From: Myxocyprinus asiaticus
Lineage: Eukaryota > Chordata > Actinopteri > Cypriniformes > Catostomidae
Direction of reading: 5' to 3'
NCBI RefSeq assembly: GCF_019703515.2
Contig: NC_059346.1
Location: forward strand, 17,143,001 to 17,207,000
DNA length: 64,000 bases
Shown here: piece after piece, positions 43,201 through 55,364 of the stretch
Position numbering within the stretch: position 1 is the first letter of the stretch
Layout of the letters: each line of letters starts with the position of its first letter
The notes under the pieces: generated by a model
Told to the model about the DNA's origin: nothing
The model's input: only the letters and a program-made list of their open reading frames with translations
The model's database searches: none
Position numbers and translations under genes: made by a program

Positions 43201-46200
43201 TTATTTTTCATAAAAATATTTCCCAACAAAAAAAATGTCACCTTACAATAATTGATTTTGAGTTTCAGTGTTTTAAAATAAAATATCAATCAGAATGAAA
43301 TTTCAGTGTACCATTTATAATTTGGTAATGTGAGAGAATTGGTCAGGGGTCTGAATACTTTTGCAAGGCACTGTAAATCCACATTTGTATAGTCTAATGA
43401 ATGCTTTACTCGACTGCCACAATAATGTAGTATCTTTCAATTATCTGAATTTTTATATGTATTACATACAGTACATTTATAATTTTGATTTATGTATTGA
43501 ATCATCTTTTTCAGGGGGCTATTTCTGCAAATATCAATATATATTATTAATTCAAGTAATTAATTGGCATATCATGTAATTAATTTGATAAAAATTAAGC
43601 CCTAGTATGCATATTTTCAGTACGTAATGGCCTCTTATCTATAGATTACTACATGGTGAGCAAATTATCATTAGTAATGTAATCTGTTTACTGAAATGTA
43701 ATCTCTATCTCCAGCTTTTACAGAACAAACTAAATTTTCTCAGCATTTTTGCTATTTATTTTAAACATTGGTCCCAGAGGAGTTCCCCTGAAGTTACTCT
43801 AGTATAGTAACCACAGCTGTAGTTCATTAAATGAACTATGGACATGCTCCACTAAGTTTGGCAACCAAAAGGGGTCTTTAATATTTCTGCAAATATTGAT
43901 ACATGCAAATAATACAATTAATTGATAAGCATATTATGTAATTAATAGTGCTGTCAGTCGATTGAACATTTTAATGGCAATTAATTGCATACTTTTTTGT
44001 AGTTAATCACAATTAATTGCAGATTTTAAAAGTGCTGAAATTTGACACTATATATACTTTTCTTGTCAAAATTAATTGATTTCCATCTTAAAAAACAAAA
44101 CAAAACAAAATGTAGCAATATAATGCTACAATAACATTTTCCAAACAAAGCCTTCCACAATATAAAGACAATACACTAAAATATCACCAATTCAAGTAAC
44201 ATTAAAGGTGAAGTATGTAACAATTTTCATGTAATATTCACCTTTTTTTTTTTTTTTTTTTCCCAATGTGTGAACGGCTTGTAACGCAACTTATAAAAGT
44301 TAGCCCTTCCCGGACTTCCTAGGTTGCCTATTAAAGCCTGTAGACTGATTTTCATGCAAAGGGAGCAGGTCGGTTTTGCCGACATTTATATGCGCTCCCG
44401 AGAGCCTTGCCTCAGTGCTTCTCTTACGCTATTCAACAGCGACAACAAATTGCAACACTAGGTAATGTTATCTTAGAGATGGAATCCAGCAAATGGCCGG
44501 CTCCCAGCACAACACCGACTCCTACACAAACTCAGAGTAAGCCAAAAAAAAAAAAAACATTTATCTACTGAATCCCATCTGGCTAAGCAGGAACGTGATT
44601 GTGGTCGAGCGAAAACTAGAGTGAACATCAGCAGGGCATTTGATTCCTGGAGGGACCTTCATTTGGTTTTGGGGATTAAAACCAACCCTGAATTGGCGTT
44701 CTTCTTATTGGACAGGTGAGCTTACATAATTGAAAGCATGTGAAATATAGTGCCATAAGGATTGATCTGTGTAATTTTAGCTAACTTGATCTTGCCTTCT
44801 AACACTGACGAATCGCAAGCTACCTTGCTTCGTAACTTTCAAATAATTTCAACGATCTTCTCTTTATACTAAAAGTCAGGTACACAGGATAAATTTAAGC
44901 AAATACGCTGGTTTCTTGATCGTAGTACAACACATGACATACAAAACATACAATAGTGCAACATAACAGTGCAGTGCAACAGTAAACTGTCTGGTATAGT
45001 TCGGAAGTGTGTAGCTGTATGTGTGTATCAGTATGCTATGTTAGCTGATATGTAGTTTTAGTTTAGTCTCAAAGTTTGTAGTAAAACAATCATAACTATG
45101 TAATTTTATTTATGCTACCTCATCTGTCAGTATGATGCCGGTGAATCTCGTTCAGTCTCTTTGTACCTTACATCATTGTTTTGGTCGATGCTCGCTCACA
45201 TCCCTATGGAGTGTGTGCACGAGCAACATGTAGCTGGTTGCAGTTCACTTAACGGCCACAGGTGTCATTAATAATGTCAGTAACGTCAGTGTAATGACTC
45301 CGGGTGGACACATTACAAAGGTTCCATCCTTCACACAAGTATTTATGCTGCACTAATGGTAAATGCGTTAATCGCGATTAAGAAAAATGAACGCGTTAAA
45401 CTTTAATTAATCGCATGCGTTAACATGTTCATTCTTACAGCTCTAGTAATTAATTAAATTTTCAGTATGTTAAAGTCTTCATTCACCAAAATTTGCTTCA
45501 TTCAGAGTTTACTAATAAGTGAGAAAATTATCATGAGACCTTGTTCACAGCAGCGCCATCTTTGATTTTTAATGGGAATGACAACAAAACTGTGAGGGAC
45601 AGACATAGCCTGTTTAAAGAGTTTTTGGATCGTTCCGCAGACAAAACATTGATAAAATATCTGTCAAAGAATATTCAGTATATAAAGAACCCCAGACAGT
45701 ATGAGCTGTGGAAAATCAGATGTGATCTAGGAGCTTTATACAGCTTTATCCCATTCATGCCAGTGAAGAGATGGTAAGTCTATCCCTTACAGCCTCGTTG
45801 TCATTCCCATTAAAAATCAAAGATGGCTCTAGCGTGAATAAGGTCTATGATTTAAATAATTTATGGTTGCATACTGTGTTGTATACTATTCCAAGTAGCT
45901 TGCAATATGTATGTAGTGTATAATTAGTGTATTTGCAGCAGTAGCTATGGAATAAGTTAGTAACACATGATGTCAGAATGTTGCAATCAGTCATTAGTGG
46001 GTAGTGGTGGTGGGCTAAAGCACAGAACTGCTAAGAAGAAGGTTGTGTCACTTAACAACTCCAGGTTGCAGATTGTCCCTGTAATAAGTGCACTGTAAGT
46101 CACTTTGGACAAAAGTGTCTGCCAAATACATAAATGTAAATGTAGTAAGAAACACAACACCTGTTTGGGCTCCTCTCTTTCCCCTCCTCTTCATGTTTGC

Positions 46201-49200
46201 GGTAGAGGAAGCCCTCATGTTGGACGGTGTGTGTAGGAGGTTGTGGTGTGACACTCTGGGCAGGTGCAGAACGAGACCTCCGTGGCTCCTCAGGTTCTTT
46301 TGGACGAGGTCTTCGTCTTGGTTTGGGGCGATCACGAGCCCGGGGTCGATCCAGACGACTCACTGGTGCAGAGAGACTACTGGGTGGCCGGTACACCTCT
46401 CCCCTTGCCTGAAAAAAGAGATCCTTGGTGCATGACTGAGACAGAATCATTTAATATAAGCTAAGCAACATACACAAAAGAAATCACCTATAAAAACATA
46501 CTGAATGGGTGTGTATGGAAATAAATGGTACATACAAATCCATACCCCAGGCTGACGGAGTGGTGGACATTAAGAGGATTCAAGTTTTTTTCATTTCTAT
46601 TAAAACATACTACACACTGCAACTACACTTTTATTTGCAAATTCTAAATAAGAACAATCTTACCTGACCAGTTAAACATATAAAGATACTTAAGGGTCTG
46701 AACTGCTGAAAACATGTTTGGGGATCAGTTGCAAGCTATTGAGGACATAAGGTGACTCATGATCACTTCTCAATCACCACTGTACCCTTGATCAAGACAC
46801 TGAACCCCAGGATACTTCAGGGGAACTATACATACTGCAAGTGTACTGTGATTCTTTTGGGATGACAGGCAAATGGCGGAAAAACAATCATTTTTTTAAT
46901 TGGCTGTGTTTGGAATGCTTCTCAGAAAATACACTGCAGTTATCTATTTGGCCTGCATGTCTCTGACTGAAGAACAAAAGAGACAACAAGAAACAACATT
47001 TTATTTAATTGTGTAGATACATTAATATAGAAGGGAATATATCGCTTGAGATGATAAAGAGCTATGGCAAAAAGGAAAACCAATACAGATGGACACATAC
47101 TTGGCAAGCTTCTTTCTCTTGTGCTTGTTCAACAATCTCAGCCATAGTGGAACGCTTCTCCCTGAGAAAAAGACGAAAAAGCCAACTAAGTCAGATACCC
47201 ATAAACATTAATGAATTTCATTGCATTAGATAACAAAATATCAAAATAAGTAGCATCTGCAAATGATTTATGACCTTTTCACAGAACTAACTTCACATTT
47301 TTGCAGTTCCTTTTAAACATAGATCTCCTCAAGTTACTCTAGTATAGTAACCACAGGTGTAGATCATTACATTAACTACTGACATGTTCCCCTCAGATTG
47401 GCAACCAAAAAGTGTCAAAATAATTTTGTCTTCAATTTTGAACAGTGTATCTATTGTTTTCTTATTTAAAACCAAATAAACATCTTTTTAAACATTTTGT
47501 TAAAAAAGTGTGCTTGTGCTATCTTTATATAAAATAAATGCCACTTGTGGCTTAAATGTGGCTTAAAGGGATAGTTCACCCAAAATTGAGAACTATTAAA
47601 ATAAAAATCTCCACTTTCACTTTCAAAATGTGAAAGAATATGAAAGTGAAGATTTATAGTAAAAAAAGGACTTAAATATTGATCTGTTTCTCACCCACAC
47701 CTACTATATTGCTTCTGAAGATACAGTATGGATTTAACCACTGGTGTCTTATGGGTTACTTTTATGCTGCCTTTATGTGATTTTCTGTTAGCTTCGAAGG
47801 TCTGGTCACCATTCACTTGCACTGTAAGGACCAACAGAGCTCAGATATTCTTCTAAAAAAAGAAAGTCATACACATCTGGGATGGCATAAGGGTGAGTAA
47901 ATGAAGTGTCCAAATGCTTTTTGGGGCCTCTGTACACAAACACTCACCCAGATGGTCTCTTGTCAGACGGTTCTCTCCCAGACTCTGCATCACTAGAGTC
48001 ATGTTTTTGTACTCTATGTTTTCCGCTGCCCTCCTGCTCACTGGATGACTGTCTCTCCATTCTTCTGCGGTAACGCTCCTGCCTAACGATAAGCGGGAGC
48101 TCATTAAGTCTCGCCTGGATCTCCTGCTCACTGGAAGTCTGACGGCCAAGCCGGTACTCTCTCTCCCGCCGCAGATGATCCATCTGTGGGTCTGAGCGGC
48201 TCCCTCGGGGGTCTCTCTGTAAACGGCTGTGGATCATCTCCAGGGAGGGGTCCATGCCCATAGGAGGAGCTGGCACATTTGCTATGCCACTGGCAAGTTG
48301 AGCTCGGTGTGCCTCCAGTAAAGGTGGAACAGCATTGTGAATGTGGTTGATTTTGGGCTGCAGGCAGTCAGCTTTCAGGTGCTGCCAAGCATATCCCAGT
48401 TTGGGCTCTACCACGGCCACAGCACCTAAATGGTTCAGGCTGTGGTAGCTGGAGCTGTTTTCTCCTAAAACACCCTGTTGGTTTAATCCAGTGTAGCTTG
48501 AGCTATTTACCCCCAAGACACCAACTTGTTGGTTTAACCCCTGATAGTTGGAATGATCCAACCCTGAAACTCCCTGTTGTTTTAGCCCATGGTAGGAAAA
48601 ACCCTCTCCCATTACTGTTGCCGATTGGTTCAGCCCCTGGTAGGAAGAGCCATTCATGACTGGTGTGTAGGGGTTCAGGGTGGACCCAAGCCGCTGAGTG
48701 AGTGTGTGTACCACTGTATGTTCTGTGGAGTGTTTGAGGTCTGGGCCGTGCTTGGACTCCAGAATTGAGTCTTGAAGAGGGTTACGGAAGAGAGAGGAGG
48801 ATGAAGAAGAGGAGGAGGAGCTGGGCACAAGACATGAGAGAGGGAACATCTGTCTGCTGAGGAGAGAGGAAGTAGTAGGCTTGTTCTGTTCCTCCTTCAT
48901 CTTTTCTGCCTGCACGTTAGAAGATAGGAAAAAGAAAAGATTCAGATAAAAAAAGAATGCAAAATATCTAGGCTGGTATTTAGTTCTTAGATTTACACTA
49001 CCCGTAAAAAGTTTGTACACACTTTACTAAAATGTTTCTCGTGAAGGCTTATGCTTAAATTAGTTTTAAAGACAACAATGAGATGTCAATGAAATGTCTA
49101 AACTAAACTGTAATGTATTTTTTTTAAATGGATAAGTTTAAATGGATGCTGATGGAAAAGTAGCTAACAAGTGCCCAGTGCACATGGAAACTCCTTCAAT

Positions 49201-52200
49201 CCTGTTTAAAAAGCATCTCAGGTGGTTGAAGCAGTGGTCTTGTGGTCAGTGCAAGTGCTCTACTATATAAAGATGTTGTGGTTATGGAAGACCTGGGTTC
49301 AAGTCTGGTCCAAGTCAATAAAATTGTGGCAATAAGCCCAAAAAAAGCATACCAAGGGGATACTTCATAATTTTGTTTGAGAAAATGCCCAGAGTACAGA
49401 GCTGTAATCTGGGCAGGAAGGTATCTACTTTGAGTAATATCTACTTTCTGTAGTTTACTTTGAAGATGATAAAATATAAGATTGTTTTGCTTTATTTTTT
49501 TATTTATTTGGTTATAATTCCCCTACTTCCATTTATGTGATTTTATATTTGATGACTTTACTATAATTCTATAATGTGGAAAATAGCAATCGTAAAGAAT
49601 AGGCATGGAGTAGGTATGTAGGTGTGTCCAAACTTTTGGCTGGTAATGGACACTCACTGACCACTTTATTTGGTCTACATTTACACCTACTTATACATGC
49701 AATTATCTAATCAGCCAATCATGTGGCAGCAGTGCAATGTATTAAATCATGTAGGGATTAGTTAATGTTCACATCAACCATCAGAATGGGGAAAATAGAA
49801 GTGGAACCAGATGTGGTCTTCTGCTGTTGTAGTCCATTCGCCTCAAAGTTTGACATTTTGTGCATTCTGAGATGCTATTCTGCTCACTACAATTGTACAG
49901 AGGGATTATCTGAGTTACCGTAGCCTTTCTGTCAGCTCGAACGAGTCTGGCCATTCTCTGTTGACCTCTCTCATCAACAAGGCATTTCTGTCCGCAGAAC
50001 TGGATGCTATTTGTTTTTGGCAACATTCTGAGTAAACTCTAGAGACTGTTGTGTGTGAAAATCCCAGAAGATGAGCAGATACAGAAATACTCAAAAAAAA
50101 AAAAAAGAAAACAGCCCATCTGGCACCAATAATCATGCCACGGTTGAAATCACTAAGATCACATTTTTCCCCATTCTGATGGTTGATGTGAAAATTAACT
50201 GAAGCACCTGACCCGTATCTGCATTTTTTTATTCATTGCATTGCTGCGACACAATTGGCTGATTAGATAATCACATGAATAAGTAGGTGTACCTAATAAA
50301 GTGGTTGGGAGTGTATATCATTTATTAATAAGTGTTTGTTTCCAAAGTGACCTGTCGTAATGAGCTAAAATGGTCCTTCCACGTGGCCGCAGCCTTCCGG
50401 AATGCTTCATGCCGGCGAATCAACTCCTCTACCTCGTCAGTTCCGCCCCCTACTTCACGAGTGTTTGGAGTGATTGGCTCTTTCACTGTGTGCCACGACT
50501 GCTCTACCAATCCCAGCTGGTTAGACTGAAGTCTCTGCTGGGCTGAAGGACACAAGAAAAGCCTATGGCTAGGTCTGAGAATGTATTCATAATGGTAGAC
50601 CATCAAGCTGTAACATGATTAATAACATTACAACAATGTTATCATCACTGACCCTGCTGAAGCTTCTCCCAGTGCAGTTCCCATCGCTCATTAAGGTCTT
50701 TCTGCTTTGCAATGACATACTCCAGCTTTTCCTTTACCTAGGTTGGAGGGTGTGGACATTATATTCATTTACAATATTGTATATGTTGTTTATATAAGGC
50801 TTTGTTCACACTGCACATAAATCTGATTTGGTTTTCTGTCATTTTGCTAGTGGTGAAATCTTATCCGTATGTTCAGACAGTGTGGTCAATATCTGCCGTA
50901 TCTACACTGGTTGCTGTAGTAATGAAGAAAGAATCAAAGCAATGCCAAGAGACTTTTTCATACAACAACAGAGTAGCTGTCAGTGTGGTTAGAGAGGATT
51001 GAAAAATTTAAATATTGCCTCTGCTCATGTCTACTGTGACATCATGTGCTGAACTCAAAAGGTGCATGAGAACATACAGTAAACAACTGAGGCATTTTCC
51101 ATATTCATACTTTGTTCAAAACCACTGACTCGTTCACTCATTCCTTATTCACTACATAGTGAATGTCAGATTGTTTGCTATACGAGGCAAAAGTCAGCAA
51201 AAATTTGTGTTTAAAGACACAGCACAAGACAATATTGCACACTTTGTATGACGTTTCACACATGCCATGTCCTCAATGACGGAAAAAAAAAAAACTACTT
51301 CTTACCGTTCAGACTAAAATAAAAAATAAAAAAAACTGGATTTTTTGGATTTAGCCCTGTTTTGGACCAGGTTTTTTTTTTTTTTTTTTTTTTTGCTGTG
51401 CAGACTACAAAATATTAACGAATTTGAGCTGGATACGTAAAAACATCAGATATTTTCTGCCTGTCTGAATGTGATTTTACGTTTTTTGTAGAATTTTTTT
51501 TATGTCTTTATAATTTTGGCTATGATTAAGTCTAAATGTACCTCTTCAGCTGCAGGGTTGCGTGCAGCGAGCAGCATCTTTCCCATCTCCACGCAATGCA
51601 TGAAGTTCTTGCTCTTGTTATCCATCTTACTCTTCAGACTCTGATGCTGAGACATCATCCCCTCCAGCACAGAGAGGTCCCTGACACAAACACAGCGACC
51701 CACCCAACACCACAACCCACACCCAGACACGAACCACAAACACACACACACATTAACCTGATGCTCGTCGATTACTATGATTGGTTAAAATCCAAATATA
51801 GATTTAGAATAATTCAATAATTCTGTGACTGATCTGGTACCTGGCGTCGTCCGCCAAGCCAATCTGTCCCATGATTCCATCCATCCACATGCTCAGTTCC
51901 CGCACCACAGCGAAGAACTGGATCTTATCAGTTACTGTGGTGACCTGCACACGACTGCCCTCACAGGCAACCAGGAGCTCTTTCCAGGCCTGCATCACTT
52001 CTTGCTCACGGCTCAAAATGGCATCCGCTTTCTCCCCGGCATAAATCGCCCGCAGCTGAGCAGCATTTTCCTGCAGCTGGCGCACCTGATGGGGCAAAGA
52101 TAAAATAATCAGATGTCATATTACTAAACTTTCTCTCTGTACTGAAATTTTAAGGCATTTGAAATGTTTTAAATATCCTTTTAAGGATATTTGTTACTCA

Positions 52201-52761
52201 GCTAATTATCTTTATCCAGAGCAAAGATCACTTATTATAAAGATGTTGGGTTAAGTGTATTGCTCAAGGACACAAAGAATAAGACACTTTAGTTCTTAAG
52301 AGTTACCAGCTCAGAATTCACCAACTTCACATAAATGGGTCCAGCAAAAATCAAGTTTTGAATTTTGAAGATGGATATTAAGAATAACAATCAGTTGTTC
52401 AGTTATTATTGATAGTAGGCGTTGATGCATTATGACTAGTGTAGATCTAATTAAACCTAATTTATAATTTAGCACACACTTTTCTCTGACGTAACAGGGA
52501 CAATTCCCCCTAGATCAACCCTGATGGTATTTGGACCTGCAACCTTTCAGTTAACTGAGTAGATGTTTTACTACTAAGCTATGCCTCCCTGTTTAGTATT
52601 TTACACAGAGACTGTTGTTTATGTTGTGTTGTGTATTCAGTGTTATTGTTGTATTAGTGTTATTATACTTATTCGCTGAAATGGGAACCACCCCTTGCTG
52701 GGTCAGGAGGATGAACCAGTCTAAACACTTATTTAATGTGGCTGCCGAACCTGGTCGGTAC

Positions 52762-52804
<43 letters not shown>

Positions 52805-55325
52805 TCTTACCTGTGAGACCAGAAGCTGCAGGGAGTGCTCAAAAGAGTGTAGGAGTCTCTGAAGTGTGCCAGGGTTGGCAGAGCTCACTTGACAGGACCT
52901 CACCTCTGGCAGCTGTCTCATCTTTCCCTCAATTTGGACCATCACCTACAAAACACCACACACACCCACACAAACACAGGTGTTTAAATGTATACTGATT
53001 TGAAGTCAAAGAAAACCATGTGTAGCAGGTTTGTGATAAAGAAATAGGATATAGGTAAATTAGTGCCGAAAAGATCTGCATGCCCAGAGTAAGATTTGTA
53101 AAAATGTAAATCACATAGCAAGCATGAAAAACACATTTTTTTTAAATATATATATATATATATATTTTAATGCTTTGCATAAAGGTAATTCATGTGTGGT
53201 GAATCTGTAACTTTATGTTAACACGAAATACATTTGATTCTTTATTCATTTGACATCTGACTTTTTTCCTAAATATGGCCAAAAACATTGCAACCTGCAA
53301 TCAGCGATATGCATGCAAAAAAAAGCTTCATATTCATAATATGGCTCAGTGTCCATCCTCTAGACGAACAGTATCTCTCCTCACTTGAATATAAAACTTA
53401 AATATTAATACATTTTATTTTATTGTGTGTGTGTCTGTGTGTGTTAATTTAAGCACACACCACTTTTTTATTCCTCCGCTTTTTGGAATGCCCAATTCCC
53501 AATGCGCTCTAATTCCTCATGGTGGCGTAGTGACACACCTCAATCAAGGTGGCGCAGGACGAATCTCAGATGCCTCTGTGGCTGAGACCGTCAATCCGCG
53601 CATCTTTTCACGTGGCTTGTTGAGCGCGTTACCACGGAGACATAGCGCGTGTGGAGGCATCACGCTATTCTCCGCGGCATCCATGCACAACACACCACAC
53701 GCCCCACCAAGAGCAAGAACCATATTATAGCGACCATGAGGAGGTTACCCCATGTGACTCTACCCTCCCTAGCAACCAGGCCAATTTAGTTGCTTAGGAG
53801 ACCTGGCTGGAGCCACTCAGCATGCCCTGGATTTGAACTCGCAACTCCAGGGGTGGTAGTCAGCGTCAATACTCGCTGAGCTACCCAGGCCCCCAGCACA
53901 CACCATTTATTGATATAAATATGAATCTCAGTCTGGTCTTTAACTGTTTCTTCTCATTGCTGTTAATTATTTTAATTATATTTAAATAATTAATTCTAAT
54001 AATTTTAATAATATTTGGCATGGCATTTGGAGAGATGGATGGATGGATTAAATTTGCAGGTATCATATAACATTTGGACCTCATTTCCATAAAATATAAA
54101 ACAACAATGATTACAATTTTTGTATGTTCCTCAAAAAAGTATGGCTTTGAATATACTCTGAATATAGTGCACAAGTCATATGGACTTTGTCCACCCACAC
54201 TCACTTTTATTGTATGGAAAAGAGCAGCGTTAACATTCGGTCTAATTTGACCTTTTGTGTACCATGGAAGAAAGAAAATCGTAGAGGTTTGAATTAAAAG
54301 AATGAGGCTGAGTAAATTTTAAAAACTTGTAATTTTTGGTTGAACTATCTGTTTAATTTTTGTGTAAGTTATGTTTCAAAGGTTGCATTGTAAGAGTTGT
54401 TAACGGTTGTAAAATTGATGTTATTTGTGTTAATTAATTAAGTTATTGCTGATGAAAAAACATGGCAGTTGAGATGCTAATGTTTGTTGTTTTCATGGCT
54501 GTTTGTGCACCTCCTGACAGTCGGTGAAGAACTTGTACAGCTGGTATGAGGCAGCCAGCATCTGAGTTCTGGTCTCCATGAGCTCCAGAAGATCTGCCCA
54601 GGACTCATTCAGTCCATCCTTCCACTCTGCAATGGTGGCAGCATCAGAGTGACTGCAGTCAATCATCTCATTCACCATCTTATTGACGGAATCCATCTGC
54701 TTCTGGCCCACTGAACGCGTCTCAGAAGAGAATTTAGTGAAGCTCCCCTGCAGAGCCTGGGAGAAGCACACAGCACAGAAATTGCATGTAAGAGATGAGC
54801 TCACAGAAGCTTTGAGACTGCAGAGGCACCATGTACACCATGTAGTCAACAAGAAACAACACTGGCAACCCATTTTACTTCTGTAATGTGACAAATTTCC
54901 AAGTGAAACAGAATACTCAGTGAGAAAAAATGTAGGCTGCTCTTTGATTTTATCCATTGAAAATGTATTGGAAAATTTGTGTTCCATAACACAATGGAGC
55001 CAGAACTAAATGCGAATTTGCAGTCGATTGTACTTCTCTCTTAAAACACTGGCGGCACCCACTTTAGAGATGTGTTTGCATTTCAACACATCCCAATGGT
55101 AAAACTTAAAATATATAGTTATTTGCTATTACTGCCATAACCTTTATTATATGTGTTAACTACTGGCAAGAAAACAATGCCTAAATAGCTTTTTGGCTAT
55201 TGGTTAATATTATTTTTAGCCTAGGTGACATCAGCAAAAAAGTTAAGTTGAGGCAGAGCAAGTGATTACAATTTGTTGAAAGATTATAAAAGACATTTTT
55301 TTCTTTGGAACACACTCGTGTTTTT

Positions 55326-55364
<39 letters not shown>

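Larger units (their letters stand above)
41629..43375 (+). mobile_element. Tc1-like transposon with both terminal repeats
   Basis: TA-flanked ends with CAGTGCCTTGCAAATGTATT on the left and the inverse on the right, each continuing TCAGACCCCTGACC. A SINE interrupts it at 41848-42237 and the N-terminal coding part is lost. The transposase reads from 42289 to 43160, with a break at about 42834. Confidence 0.85.
41120..43604. mobile_element. hAT-like element carrying a nested Tc1 and SINE
   Basis: Flanked by the 8-bp direct repeat GTATGCAT (41112-41119 and 43605-43612), the hAT signature. Ends TTAGGCTGTTGATT and ATTAAGCCCTA are weakly inverted, with ATTAAT-rich subterminal repeats. No hAT transposase. 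A Tc1 element (41629-43375) sits inside. Lies in sptbn4 intron between w15 and w16. Confidence 0.65.
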
